Counted from the first letter of the stretch, positions 49,455-61,712 are shown. The stretch is 64,000 bases of DNA from Diacronema lutheri (GCA_019448385.1 JAGTXO010000002.1:930001-994000); one strand, 5' to 3'. A program made the numbers and translations. The notes: generated by a model not told the origin, from the letters alone.

Positions 49455-51365
49455 CTAATCGTCGCCGCCGCCGCCCTGCGGCGGCGCCTTGGCCCCGCCC
49501 GCCTGTTTGGCCATGATGATCTGGTCGACGCGCAGCACGGTGATTGCGGCGTCGGCCGCCAGCTTGAACGCCTGCTGCTTGGTCGCGTAGAGGTCGAGTA
49601 CGCCCTTTTGCACCATGTCGCCCGCAGCGCCCGCGTCAATGTCGATGCCGGTCGCGCGCTTGCCCTCGTGCTGCCCGGCGTAGAGGTTGGCGATCATGTT
49701 GGTCGCGTCGAGGCCCGCGTTGTCCGCGAGCGTGCGCGGCACGACCTCCATCGCCTCCGCAAACTTGTGGATCGCGTACTGGTCGAGGCCCGGCTGCTGC
49801 GCGCCAAACTTGTGCAGTGCATCCGCGACCGCCATCTCGCACGCGCCGCCGCCCGGCACGAAGCGCGCGTCCGCGCACATGGCCTTGACGACCGAGATGC
49901 CGTCCTCAATCGTGCGCTCCAGGTCGTCGAGGATGTTGCCCGTCGAGCCGCGCACGACGATTGTCGTCACCTGCGTACGGCGCCACGCGGCGCGGCGCGG
50001 CTCAGCGCGGCGCGTGGCACGCGGCGGGCGGCGCGCGCGCGTGGCGCACCTTGGCGCCAATCGCGTCGCCACGGTCGAGTACGGTGCACTTGGTTGAGCC
50101 GATCTCTCGAATGACCACCTCCTGGCACGAGCCGAGCTCGGACAGCTGCGGCGGCTCGAGCCGGACGAGCGAGGTCGCGCCGACGGTGCGACAGATGCGG
50201 CGGAGTTCGAACTTGCTCGGCGTTTTGAGCGCGAGGATGTTGTACCGGTTGAGGAAGTGCATCGCAATCTCGCCAATCGTCTGGCCGCACACGACCACGT
50301 TGACGCCCGCGTCGGCGATCGCCTTGATCGTCGCCTCCATCTGCGCCTCCTCCGACTTGGTGTAGTTCATCAGCTCGTCGGCGGACTTGATGAGCACCGT
50401 GCCCTTCGTCTCGGTCGCCGTCGAGTCGATCGGGCAGCCGTACACCGCGATCCGCGCGCCGCTCACGCGCCTGACGGTGCCGAGCGGCTCGCGCAGCAGC
50501 ACCATGCCGCGCACAATGTCAGTTGCGCCAGAGACGCCACCGAGAATCTTGGCGACGCGCACGTTGTCGATGTTGAACTTGCTCGTGTCGTCGGGCATGA
50601 CGCTCACGCACGCCTTGGCAATCATCGGCGCGACAAAGTCCTCGAGGCCGTACTGCTTCGCGGCGATCACAGAGCGGAGCACGTGCCCGACCTGCGTCGC
50701 GTCGCGCATGTCGTCGACTGTGAGCGCGACCTGCTCCTCGAGCGCCTTGAGCGCAACCTCGGCGGCCTTGTTGTACCCAGAGATGATCTCCGAGCAGTGC
50801 ACCCCCGTGTGCAGCAGCTCCTCCGCCTTGACGAGCAGCTCGCCCGCAAGGATGACGACGAGGTTGGTACCGTCACCCATCTCCTCCTCCTGCATCTTGG
50901 AAGCGAGCACAAGGAGGCGCGCGGCGGGATGCTGAACCTCGAGCTCCTTAAGGATCGTCGCCGAGTCGCTCGTTACGAAGAGCTTCTCCAGGTGGTTGAT
51001 GACCATCTTGTTCATGCCTGCGCGGCACCACGATCGGACGGCGCGCGGCGGTGGGAGGCGGGGCTAGCGCGCGTGAGCCGAGCGTGGCCGAACGGGGCCG
51101 GCGGAAAAGGGGCGCGCGCCGCCGTGCACCGTGCCGCCGGCGCCGTGCCGCTGCGACCGACGCCCGGGCCGCGCGCGCGCGCGCCGTGCGAGGTGCGCAG
51201 CGGACCGTTCGGGCCGAGCGACGTCCGCACGGTCGCAGCGAGCTGCTTGCACGCGTCAATGTTCTTTAGCGTGGCCTCCTCGACGCCGGAGAAGTGCTTG
51301 GACCCCTCCTTCAACATGCTGCTCATCCCCATTCCGCCGGTGTACGACCCGGGGCGGCGAGCCAT
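49455..51365 (-). CDS. CCT8: T-complex protein 1 (CCT) subunit theta
   Basis: Exons 51365-51206, 51017-50050 and 49970-49455 give 547 residues, the usual CCT length. The N-terminus has MLKEGSKHFSGVEEATLKNI and TSLGPNG|MNKMVINHLEKLF across the first junction. ATPase motifs follow: GDGTNLVVILAGELL, IKSADELMNYTKSEE, then VTTIVVRGSTGNILDDLER and PGGGACEMAVADAL across the second junction, and DIDAGAAGDMVQKGVLDLYA. LEPPQLSELGSCQEV and KTPSKFELRRICRTVGAT mark the theta subunit. Part of the hetero-oligomeric TRiC chaperonin that folds actin and tubulin in the cytosol. Both junctions restore conserved sequence exactly. Divergent from the chromodomain gene. Confidence 0.96.
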
Positions 51366-51505
51366 GGCGCCCACGAGGTGCCGAGCGCGCGCAACTGCCG
51401 CGACGCACGCGCTGAAAGTGAGGGCGGTTGGGAGAACGATGGCCGCCCCCGGGGTGGCGCTCCATTTGAAAACGGAGGCGCAACTTGCGGCCGACCGGCA
51501 GCGCG
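51366..51505. promoter_or_regulatory. Divergent promoter, CCT8 / chromodomain gene
   Basis: 140 bp between the two start codons. No TATA box. Contains GGGAGAACGATGGCC-type sequence but no motif I can name. Confidence 0.4.
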
Positions 51506-54500
51506 ATGTCGGAGGGCGAAGGGGAGGATGCGGTTCGCGCGGGGTACGTCGAGGAGATGGACGAGTGGGTGGTGGAGCGGATCGTGGGCAAGAGAGGCAC
51601 GGGCCGCGCCCTCAAGTACCTCGTCAAGTGGAAGGATTGGGCCGCCGAGCACAACTCGTGGGAGCCGATCGCGCACCTCGCGCACTGTACGGCGCTGATC
51701 AAGCAGTACGAGGAGAGCGCCGAGACGCCCGCCGCACCGCCGCTCGCGGGCGCCACGCGCGCTCCGCCGCTCGCGCACGAGCCCGGTCGACCGGCGGCGG
51801 ACGATGCTCGGGCGGGCGGCGGCGGAGCCGCGACGGGCAGCGCGCGCACGTCGCGCAAACGCGCGGCTGTCGCGATGCGCGGCGCAGCGGGCACGCAGGC
51901 CGAGGAGTCCAAGGGCGGCTGTGGTCAGCTCGCAGGCGGGACGGGCGGTGCCGAGGCTGCGGCCACGCGTTTGGACACGCCCGCCGCCGCGAGCCGCAAG
52001 GCGATGCGAGGGGCGCGGCCGAACGCCGAGGTGCGTCGACGGGCTGCTGGTGCGGACGCGGCCGCGGCTGTGGCCACCGAGCCGACGACGGCCACGGTCG
52101 CGGTCGCAGCGGTCGCAATGGACGCAACGCCAGACGCGCGCACGGGCGTTTGCGCCGGCGCGTTCGCGGGGCGGGCGGAGGCGGAGGCGGAGGCGGAGGC
52201 GGAGGCGGAGGCGGAGGCGGAGGCGGAGGCGGATGCAGACGGCGAGGCAGAGCGCGAGGGCGAGTACGAGGTGGAGCAGATCGTGGGCAAGAGGGGTACG
52301 GGCCGCGCACTTAAGTATCTCGTCAAATGGAAGGGCTGGGCTGCCGAGCACAACTCGTGGGAGCCGATCGCGCATCTCGTGAACTCACACCTCCTCATCG
52401 CAGACTATGAAAAAAGGCGGCATGACGGCGGCGGTGCGGCGGTGCGAGGCACGGCACGCGGCGCGGCGGCGACGGCGCCTGCTTTGCGCGATGGCCGCAG
52501 CGCGACCGGTGCGCACGAGCCGCGCGAGTTTGGCGCGCCCGCCGGCAGCAACGGGACGGCGGCTGCCGCCAGCAACGGGACGGGCGGCAGGGCGCCGCGC
52601 CTGCGCGCGAATACTCCGGCGGACGCCGGCGCGTTCGTGGCGCTGTGCGACGCTGCGCCCGCCGGCGACTGCGCGCGCGGCGTGGAGGCGCGCATCGCGT
52701 CGCGCGCCTTCGACGAGGCGCAGGTCGAGCGGTGGGGCGCGGGCCAGGCAGCAGATGTGGCGCGCATCGGCCTTAATGCGCGCATCGGCCTTGGAGAACC
52801 GGAGGAGGCCGGGACCGAGGGCGCGGCAAGGGAGGGCGCGGCGGGGGAGGGCGCGACTGCGGGCGCAGCGCGCGACGGCAGCGAGGCGGTGGTGGTGGCG
52901 GACGGCACGGATGATGCGGACGCGACGGGCGACGCCGACGAGGGGAAGGCGGAGGACGAGGAGGGCGCGATTGCAGTCGTGGCGCGCGGCGAGGACGATG
53001 CGAAGGCGGCCGCGACGGCGCACGTCGTGGCGCTCGGCGCGCGCGCGACGGGTGCGAGCGGCGGCACCGACGGCGGCATGGACGGCGGCATGGACGGCGG
53101 CACCGACGGCGGCATGGACGGCGGCATGTTTGATCCATCGGCGCTGCTCGGCTCGGTCGCAGCCGCGCCTGGCCGGCCGCGGCTGTGCGAGAAGACCGAC
53201 GGTTGTCAACGGCAGTACAGACATGGCGGGAAATGCCTGCGCCCGCGCCCGCCGCTCCGTGCGGCATCGGCGGAGGCGCTGCCATGCCAGAAGCTCACGG
53301 GCTGCTCGCGGCCCAACCGGCACATTGGCAAATGCAAGCCGCCGCCTGGCCCGCCCAAGCCGCCCAAGCAGCCGAGCCGGCGCGCGCACGCGCGGGGGCT
53401 CAAAGTCGAGCATGGCGGAGAGGGCGGCACGGCGGGAAACGGTGCGCGCGCTGCATCTGCGCGCCGGTCGCGCGGCCACGCAGTGCGCGCCGTCGAGCGG
53501 CGTAACGGGTCGGACGCCCGCGACGTCGACGACGACGACGGTGACGACGGCGACGATGGCGACGGCAAATACGCACACAATGGCGTGGGCGGGACGGACG
53601 CGTGCATGCCGTGGGACACGGACGATGCGCTCTCCGCCGACGAGTCGGACGCGGAGGACGAGGCGGGAGGCGGCGCGCGCGTGCCGCTCTTCAGCTGCTG
53701 GGCGCCGCCGTCGGGGCCGGCGTTGCGCGCGCTCGCCGCAGCGGGCTGCGCCGGCGCGGGCGCGGACGCGGCGGCTTGTTGGCGTGCGGCGTGCGGCCTT
53801 GCGCCTGGCTGCGAGCTGGCCGCGATCGCGCCCGGCGGCGCAGATGACGCGGCCGCGCTCGGTGTGGACGGCGCGGCGGCTGTGGACGGCGCGGCGGCCG
53901 GACCGGCCGGACCGGCCGCGCGCCGCGCCGACGAGCAGCCGGCGCCATTTTATGTATTTGCCCACGCGCGGCCACGCGCGCCAGCGTCGGATGGCGGCGC
54001 GGCCGGCGCGCTGTCATCCGGCGCGCCGTTGCGGCTGCGGCCCTTCGGTGCCACCGAGCTGCGCACGCCTGCGGGCGTGAGCCTTGGCGTCGCGTTCAAC
54101 GCGGCGGGGCCAGTGCGTGCGATCGCGTGGGCGCCGCTCGGCGCGCGCGCAGCGCGGCGGCGCGGCGCGGCGCGCGGCGAGGCGGGTGGCGACGCGGTGG
54201 ACGAGCTTGCGCAGGAGCAGCACGTGGCGGTGAGCGCGCTGTGCGGCGCGGTGCGGTGGCAGACCGCTTCGGAGACCGTGCGCGGCCGCCACGCGCTCCA
54301 ATTGTGGGCGCTGCGTGCACCGCACCGCCCGCCAAGGCACCGCGCGGACTGCACGGCGCGCGTGGGCGGCGTTGGCGCCAATGCCGACGGGGTGGCGGAC
54401 GCGGCTCCAAGCGCCGAGGGCGAGGCAGACAGCACCGCGCGCTCCGCGCAGCTGGTCATGTGCATCACACACGATGGCGGCTGCGCATGGCAGCTCGACT

Positions 54501-55980
54501 GGTGCCCGCGCGGCGAGAGCGCTGAACTGGGCAGGCTCGGGCTGCTCGCTGCTGCACTCGGCAGCGGTTCTGTGCACATCTTCGCCGTGCCGCACCCGCG
54601 CACGCTGCCGCCGTGCGATGGCGGCCTCCCGCCCGCGCTCGCGCTCGCGCCGTGTGCGGTATTCATGCCGCCATCGGGCAGCGGGCTTCGTGTCTCGTGG
54701 TGCGGTGCTGGTGGCTGCCGGCTGCTCGCGGCGGGGAGCACGACGGGCGACGTGAGCCTGTGGGATCTCGCTGCCGCGCACGACGCCGCCCGCGACGCGG
54801 GCGAAAGCGGCGCAAGCAGCACCAGCGCGCGCGAGGACGAGCGACTGGCGAGCCATGCCCCCATCCGATCTTTCGTCTGGCACGACGCGGCCGTGCGCGT
54901 TGTGTGCTGGTCGCGCGCGCCGCGCGGCGGGGGCACACCGCTGCTCGCGAGTGGCGACGACCAGGGCCGAATCGGCGTCTGGGTGCGCGCGCGCCGCGCC
55001 GCGCGCCCAGCGCCGCGCCACGCCGGCGTGCCGTGCGCAGCGCGGGCAGCGCGGCGCGCACGACCGGGCGCCCGCGCCACGCGCCGCCGCTCGTCCGGCG
55101 CGCGCAGGACGTGCGCGAGCCATGGGCGCCCGTTGCGTGCTGGCCGACGCGCGGCGCACCGCTGCTCGCCGCTGCGTGGCGTCCGTCGCGTCGCGGCGTG
55201 GCGCTCATCGCCTCGCGCGACCAGGCGAGCGTGCCCGCTGAGGTCGTGCAGCTGCGCGGCCGTTGCGTCGTGCGCGCGCACACGCTGCCCGTCCGCTCGA
55301 CCGGAAGCGCAGCGTACGCGATGGCCGTGTGCGCGCGCACGGCGCGTCTCGCGCAGGCGTGGAGCGACGGCTCCACTGATGTCATCAGCACGGCCGAGGC
55401 GTGTGGCGTCACGCGCAGGATGGCGGCGATCTCGGCGGTCGAGCTCGCGGCGTGCGTGCCGGTCGACGGCGCGGGCGTTGCGTTTGCGATCGCGGACAAC
55501 ATGCCCGCCGCCGAGCGCGTGGCCGCGCGCGCCGCGATGGCGCGCGCGAGCAGCCAGCTTGCCGGCGGCCTCGCGCTCTACGCGGCGTGCTGGAACCCGA
55601 ACACGGAAGGCGTACGCGCGGACGCGTGGGACGGTTGGCTCGCGTGCGGCGGCGAGCTCGGCGTTGTCATCTGCGCCACGCCCGAGCGGCGCGGCGCCGC
55701 GAGACGAACGCTCGCGCTCGGGCGCGTGCGCGTGAGCACAGGCAGGCCGCGCGGCCGGCCGCGCAAGGCGAGGGCGCCGTCGGAATCGGAGGAGGAGGAC
55801 GAAGAGGACGAAGAGAACGAGGACGAGGATGAGGGGTCGTGCTCGCAGGTTGAGTCTGACGGCTCGGGCTCGGACGTCGAGGAGCCCGAGCTGGGCACCG
55901 CCACGGCCCACAGCGACGGTGACGGTGACGGCGACGGTGAGGCTGGGGGCGAGCGCCGCGTCCTTCAAGGAGCGCTCTGA
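51506..55980 (+). CDS. Double-chromodomain / WD40-like nuclear protein with AT-hook
   Basis: Exons 51506-54982 and 55108-55980 (1,449 residues). Two chromodomains share VGKRGTGRALKYLVKWK followed by WAAEHNSWEPIAHL, at about residues 15-70 and 250-310; the second is preceded by a (GluAla)n run. An Ala/Gly-rich middle follows, with a GGTDGGMDGGM repeat, then two Cys/His units, CEKTDGCQRQYRHGGKC and CQKLTGCSRPNRHIGKC, which look zinc-binding. The C-terminal half resembles a WD40 propeller (VRAIAWAPLG, CAWQLDWCPRG, AAGSTTGDVSLWDL, ASGDDQGRIGVW, LACGGELGVVIC), distantly like TFIIIC WD40 subunits. GRPRGRPRKAR is an AT-hook, followed by a Glu/Asp tail. All parts suggest chromatin binding. Single-gene status rests on the unbroken frame. 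Confidence 0.7.
52178..52236 (+). repeat. GGAGGC hexanucleotide repeat coding (Glu-Ala)n
   Basis: About nine GCGGAG units just before the second chromodomain. In frame, so length changes alter only the (EA)n linker. Confidence 0.9.
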
Positions 55981-56100
55981 GCGACGCTCACAGCGGCGCT
56001 CCTTGCAGCTCGTTCGCGATCATTGAGAAAAGCCGTGAGCGACAGTCAGACTGTGATGAGGGGGTCACTCTCTCTGGGTGCGACTGCAGCCCACGAGGCG

Positions 56101-57636
56101 ATGTTCCGAGTGCGCGGCCGGCTGTTGTGCGCGGTGCGCTCGGGCCTGCTTGCGCGCTCGGCGGCCCTCTCATGCGCGCGGGGCACGCGTAACCGCGCCG
56201 TGCGCACGTTCGCATCGGCCGCGTCCGCGCTGCCCGCGCGCGGCGCGCCGCCGCTCGATGGCGCCGAGCGGTCGCCGGCCGAGCGCGAGCTGCCGCCGCA
56301 GCTCTCGGCCGAGGAGCTCGAGGCGGAGCTACGCGGTGCGGCGGACGCGGGCGCTGCTGACGCGCTGCGCGAGCACGCTCTGGCGATGGTCGCCGAGCTC
56401 GGCGACTGTGAATCCGCGCGCACGCTCTCGGAGGCCGTCGTGACGTCGCTCGTGCGCGAGCGGCGTGCGGGCGAGGCGTGGGCGGCCTTTGACGCCGCGC
56501 GCGCGCGCGGGGTGCAGCCGACGGCGGGCACGTTCGCCGCGGTGGTGCAGGCGTGCGCGCTCACGGACGAGGTCGAACGCGCCGAGAGCGCGATCGATGC
56601 GATGGCGCACACCGCGCACTGGCCGCCGCCGAGCGCGTGCTGGGAGAATTTGCTCTTCGCGTACGCCGCGCGCGCCGACGCGCTCGGCCGGCTGACGCGC
56701 GAGGAGAAGGCGGCGCTGCGCAGGCACAACGTGCCCACCGCGCGCGAGTCCGTCGTCGCCGGCGCGCTCTCCGCCCTCCGCCGCATGAGCGCCGAGGGCG
56801 TCGCAACGTCGCCGTCGACTCAGCTCGGGCTGCTGCGCGTGCTCGCGGCCGCCGGCCAGCCGCGGCGCGCGCAGGCGGTGCTCGCTGCGCTGCTGCACGC
56901 GCGCGCGCCGCTCAGCGAGTCGCACTTTGCGTGCGCGATCGACGCGTGCGGCGTTGCCGCGCGTGCAGCGTCCGGCGGGCTCGGCGCCGAGGAGCACCTT
57001 GCCGAGGCGCTCGGAATCGTCGACGCGCTGCCGTCCACGCTCGGCGCGCCGCCGGGCGAGCGCGCGCTGCGCGCGATGCTGCGCGCGTACGCATGCGCGG
57101 GCCGGCTCAACCGCGCACTCGAGTGGCTCGCGCGCGGCTACGCGGCGCACGGCGCGGCGCCGACGGCTGAATGCTATGGCGTCGCCGTGCGCATGTGCCG
57201 CGAAACGGCGCGGCCCGACGTCGCGCTTGAGGTCCTGCGCGCGGCGCGCGCGCGTGGCATCGTGCTCGGCGCGTCGGACGGTACGGCCGAGCAGCTCGCC
57301 GCGCTCGCCGCGCGCTGGCAGCTCGGCTCCGCTGTGTGCGGCAGCGCGACCAGCTCGACGCGCGCGCGCGCGGCGTCAAGCGTGCTGTACGAGCTCGTCG
57401 ACGAGATGCGCCATCACCCGCCGCTCTCGCGCGCGGCGGACCAGGTGCTCGCACGCGCGGAGCTCGGCGCGAGCGATCGGCCGCAGCCGCGGGTGCTTGC
57501 GCTGCGCGGCGCGGGCAGGCCGGTGCTCGGCACGCGCCGCACGCCGGGCCGCGCGCGTCCGCGGCTCAGGCTCGCTGGGCGGTCGGCGCCGCGGCCCGTC
57601 GGCTTGTTCGCGCGGCGCCGGCAACATCCAGGCTGA
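56101..57636 (+). CDS. PPR-like organellar RNA-binding protein
   Basis: 511 residues from ATG 56101 (an in-frame ATG at 56056 is possible). The N-terminus MFRVRGRLLCAVRSGLLARS ... RAVRTFASAA looks like a mitochondrial presequence. Helical-pair repeats follow: VVTSLVRERRAGEAWAAFDA, RGVQPTAGTFAAVVQACAL, ERAESAIDAM, PLSESHFACAIDACGVAA, RAMLRAYACAGRLNRALEWL, APTAECYGVAVRMCRE, PDVALEVLRAARARGI. The spacing and the x-P-x-x-TF/ECY starts resemble 35-residue PPR motifs, although several are degenerate. PPR proteins bind organellar RNA for processing or translation. The C-terminal 130 residues are Arg/Ala-rich without a domain. An ordinary TPR-type scaffold is the alternative. Confidence 0.6.
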   Translation: MFRVRGRLLCAVRSGLLARSAALSCARGTRNRAVRTFASAASALPARGAPPLDGAERSPAERELPPQLSAEELEAELRGAADAGAADALREHALAMVAELGDCESARTLSEAVVTSLVRERRAGEAWAAFDAARARGVQPTAGTFAAVVQACALTDEVERAESAIDAMAHTAHWPPPSACWENLLFAYAARADALGRLTREEKAALRRHNVPTARESVVAGALSALRRMSAEGVATSPSTQLGLLRVLAAAGQPRRAQAVLAALLHARAPLSESHFACAIDACGVAARAASGGLGAEEHLAEALGIVDALPSTLGAPPGERALRAMLRAYACAGRLNRALEWLARGYAAHGAAPTAECYGVAVRMCRETARPDVALEVLRAARARGIVLGASDGTAEQLAALAARWQLGSAVCGSATSSTRARAASSVLYELVDEMRHHPPLSRAADQVLARAELGASDRPQPRVLALRGAGRPVLGTRRTPGRARPRLRLAGRSAPRPVGLFARRRQHPG

Positions 57637-57763
57637 ATGATGAGTGAATGGGTTTTGACTTTTTGAGTTCTGAGTTCTCGACACTGCACAGTCGCCCGAG
57701 TCGCGACCATCGAAGCAAAACGCGCGGGAAGACCGCCGTTGCTCGTGGGCGAGCGCGGCCGCG

Positions 57764-60700
57764 ATGGCGCAGCTCGACGTGGACGACCTGATGCTGTGCG
57801 TGAGCGGGATCGGCTCGACGAACACGATCGAGGAGAAGCGCGTCTACGTGCCTGGCGAGGAGTGCCTCGCGTGCCTCAACGACCTGCAGCGCTACCTGCG
57901 GCGTGACAACCCGAAGGAGATGGCGGCGCACAAGCAGCTCGGCGAGTGGGCGGTGGCCAAGATGCACCTGCTGCCAATGCTGCTCTCGCAGGCGCACGAC
58001 GGGCGGCTTGTGTTCAACTTGCTCAAGATCCTTGTCAAGCTGACGATGCCCATCCCGCCCGAAGCCGCGGACGCGCGGCTGCAGGACGCGATCGACGCGC
58101 ACAAGGAGGCGTTCGCGGCGTGCCCCGACGCGGTGCGCGTAATCATGCGGCTGCTCGTCGACCCGCTGCGGCGCAGCGCGAGCGGCGGGGCGGAGGCGGA
58201 GAGCGAGAACGTCTTCATCGAGCTCGTCCTCACCCTCTTCCGCAACCTGATGCACACACCGCCGCCCGACTCGTCGCCGCCCGGCGCGGCGCAGGCGCAC
58301 GCCTTCCGGCAGTCGCTCGGCGCGCACGCGCGCATCCTCGCCGTGCTCGAGGCAGAGGACGTGCTCGAGGTGGTGCTATACGTGACGCAACTCCTCTCCG
58401 AATCGTCGGCCACGCGCTCGTGGAACCTGATGCTTCTCGAGGTGGTCTACTGCATCGTCTCCTTCACCGAGCCGGACGAGGTCCTCGCGAAGGCGCGCGC
58501 GCACGACGGCGCGCGCGCCGGCGGCGCGCGCGAGCGCGCGCCGGCGGGCACGCGCGCGCCAGAGGCGGCGCGCGCACCGGCGCGCGCCGGCGCGCCGCGC
58601 CTCGCCGAGCTGCTCAAGCGCGAGCAGGCCGCGCGCGTCGCGACGCTCGTCAGCAGCACGGTGCGCCACTCCAACTTTGGCGGCGCGTACGCCAACCAGA
58701 GCGCCTTCGGCGCGGAGGCGGTCGTGGGCAGGGTGCAACGCGACGGCGCGGCGGCGCTCGCGGAGGCGTCGAAGCGCAAGCGGCTGACCAAGGCGCGCGC
58801 GCCCCTCCTCGAGGGGCGCGGCCACGTGTCCGTCGGCGCGGCGCGCGCGAGCGGCCTGCTCAAGTTCGCGGCGCGGATGTTGGGCGGTCCGCTCGGCGCG
58901 CTCGCGCTCACCGTGCGCAAGGACCTGGTCGACGCGGCGTTCGGCTCGACCGCGGGGAACGCGCGGCGCGTGCTTCCCGCCGACTACGTCTACTTCGCCG
59001 CCGTCTCCGCCTGGTTCTGCGACGTCCATCGTGCGCTCGAGCTCTCGCGGCTCTCGCGCGCGCGCGCGGACGGCGCGGCCGCGCACTTCGAGGTCGCGCC
59101 CGTCGCGGCGAGCTGCGAGCTGCCATGCTGGCAGCTCGCGCTGCGCCTCGCGCGCGAGCACCTTGAAGCGAAGGCGTGGCTCAAGCTCGGCGTCATCATC
59201 CGTTATCTGCGCGCGCTCGTGCAAGTCGTCGACGAGATGGCGGCGCGCGGCGACGGCGAGGCGCGGCGCGTCGCGCGCGCGCTCTTCCAAAACGTCTTCT
59301 ACGAGGGCGAGATGGTCGCGCTGCTGCGTGAGGTGCTGCGCGCGTACGAGCCGTACCACATGGGCGTAAGCTACCTGCGCGACGCCATTGAGCTCACGCA
59401 CGTGACGCTCCGGCAGCTCGAGAGCTATGGCAAGGAGCAGGGCGGCATCGTGCTGCAGAAGAGGCGCGCGCGCCGCAAGCGGCGCGGCGAGGCCGCGGCA
59501 CGGGCGGCCGAGGCGGCGCGCGTCGAGGCGCGTCGCGCGGCGGTGGAGCGGGCGCGGCTCGACGCGGTGGAGGCCGGCGCGTCCGCCGACGAGACCGCGG
59601 CGATGGTCGCGCGCGCGGAGTTGGAGGCGGACATGGAGGCCGCCGCGGCCGCAGCCGCCGCGCTCGCCGACGCCGTCGCCGGCGTGGACGCGCCACGCGC
59701 CGACGGCGACGGCGATGGCGACGGCGACGACGACGAGGAGGGCGTCGACGTGGCGGTGCTCGAGGAGGTGGCGCTCGACTTTGAGCGCCAGCTCGCCGAG
59801 CTGACGACCAACCAGGTTGTGTGGAAGTACTGCCTCGCGCTCAAGGGCTGGCGGACGAACCCGCCCGCCGTCAACCACTGCGTCGCAAAGTTCCTGCACC
59901 GCGTGATGCGCCAGTGCAACCTCGAACCGGTGCTGTGGCAGCTGAGTGTGTTGCAGATTGCGCACGCCGTCCTCGAGCACCGCGACGCGCGCGAGCGCGC
60001 CGAGTTCAACGAGGTGCGCGCGCTGTGCGACCGGATCGCGCGGCGCTTCCTCGACGCCGCCGCGCGCTCGCCGCTGCTCGTCGTCGAGGCGCTCTTCTGG
60101 AAGCGGCACGCCGAGTGCGAGGAGTTGCGCGGCGGGTACGCGAACGCGCGGCAGCGCGCGGCCGACCGGCAGGCGTTCGAGCGTGCCGCGCAGCAGCGCG
60201 CGGTCTTTGGCGACGACGGCGACGATGGCGTCGCGCGCGACGGCGCGGGCGGCGCGCACGAGGCGGGCGGCGGCGGTGGCAGCGGCGAGGCGGGGGACGG
60301 GGACGACGACGACGATGGGGACAGGGACTGGAAGCCGGACCTGGCAAACTCGGCAGAGGACGGCGCGGCGGACGACGACGATGCGAGCGGCGACGACGCG
60401 CGCGCGCAGCCCGCCGATCGCGGGGCGCGCGCGCCGAAGGGCAGCGCACCACGCAACCGCGCGCCGTGGAGCGCGGATGAAGATGCGACCCTCGCGCTCG
60501 AGTACGAGCTGTGGGCGGAGCACGAGCACGCGTACGAGCTTGTCGCAGAGCGGCTGGACGAGCGCTCGGCGAAGGACGTGCGCCGGCGCGTGCGTAAGCT
60601 CGGGCTGCGCAAGGCCGCGCGCGCGCGCGCGCGCGCGCGCGGCGCGCACGCCGACGACGGCGTGCGCGTGCCGCTCGTGGTCGCGGGCGGCGAGGAGGGC

Positions 60701-61712
60701 TCGAGCGACGACGACGACGACGCCCCCGCGCCCAAGCGGCGCGCCGGCGGGCTGGACGGCGAGAGCGGCGCGCGCGAGGCCAACGCGGACGGTGGCGCTG
60801 AGGGCCACGGCGACCCTTTCGCCGCCCCGCACGATGGCGACCCTGCCGACGCGATCGATGCGCCGTCGTCGCCGTCCTCGCCGCGAGCGGCGGTCGGCGC
60901 CCGCCTGTCGGCCGCGCGCACGGAGCGCAAGTCGGCACCGGACCCGCGCATCGCAAGCGACGACGAGGAGCCGTTATACACCACGCGAGGGGAATGTGGA
61001 AGGTTGGACCCGGCCAAGCGCGACGCCACGCGCGCCGACAGCGGCGCGCCGCGCGTCGAGCCAATGATCGGCGCGCGCACGCCCGGCGCAACGAGGTCCG
61101 CCGCGCGCCGCCCGGCCGCCTGGCCTCGCGCCCGCACCGCGCGCCGCGCCGCGCGCCGCACCATCCCGCCCGCACCATCCCGCCCGCACCGGCGCCTTCA
61201 CGCACGCAGCCTCGTCTCACGCCCGCGCTCGTCGCGCCGCGCCCGCGTGCAGGCCGACTGCGCTGGGCTCAAATGATGATGACGACCACATGCCCGGCGA
61301 GCACGAGGCGGAGGACGCCGAGCGACGGGCGGTGCGTCGCGCTGCTCCGCCGCGCCGCGTGCAGCGTCTCGTCGCCTCCCCCCGCCTCCCCCGTCGCCTC
61401 CCCCCCCCCCCCCCCCCTCCCCCGCCTTCCCCCTCAACGCACACCACCAATACGCGCGCGCCGCGTGCCAAGCGGAGAGGTTTTGCGCTAGGCACGGTCG
61501 CGCGCCGCGCTGCGCGCGCTCTGCCATTCGACCCCATGCAAATCCCCCCCCCCCCCCCCCCCCCCCGCCCCCAACCACATCTTTCGCAGGCCGCGACGCC
61601 GGCCGTGCGCGAGCTCGGCGTCGCCGACGACGACTCGGACGACGATGCTGAGATGGACGCTTTGCTCGCGGCGGCGGCCGGCCTGCCCGCACCAGCGACC
61701 AGCGCCGCCTGA
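57764..61712 (+). CDS. TIMELESS: Timeless/Tof1/Swi1 replication fork protection protein
   Basis: Exons 57764-61002, 61253-61331 and 61590-61712 (1,146 residues) keep frame through two introns, the second with two C tracts. The TIMELESS domain is at residues ~20-340: EECLACLNDLQRYLRRDNP, LGEWAVAKMHLLPML, NLLKILVKLTMPIP, FIELVLTLFRNLMHTP. HSNFGGAYANQSAFG marks its end. The middle has FYEGEMVALLREVLRAYEPY and a Lys/Arg/Ala coiled coil. The C-terminal part has VVWKYCLALKGW, FLHRVMRQCNLEPVLWQLS and a Myb-like WSADEDATLALEYELW with KDVRRRVRKLGLRK near 900-950. The end is acidic (DDDSDDDAEMDALL). With Tipin it stabilises stalled replication forks in the nucleus. The first donor GTTGGA is weak but preserves the frame. 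Confidence 0.9.
61395..61570. repeat. C tracts in the last Timeless intron
   Basis: C-runs of about 17-22 at 61399-61417 and 61546-61566, both on the coding strand inside intron 61332-61589; the second is about 20 nt before the acceptor. Confidence 0.85.

Noticed and set aside
52178-52236. Assembly collapse at the GGAGGC and GGCGTC hexanucleotide repeats
   Set aside because: Both stay in frame within clearly coding exons, so ordinary coding microsatellites are sufficient explanation.
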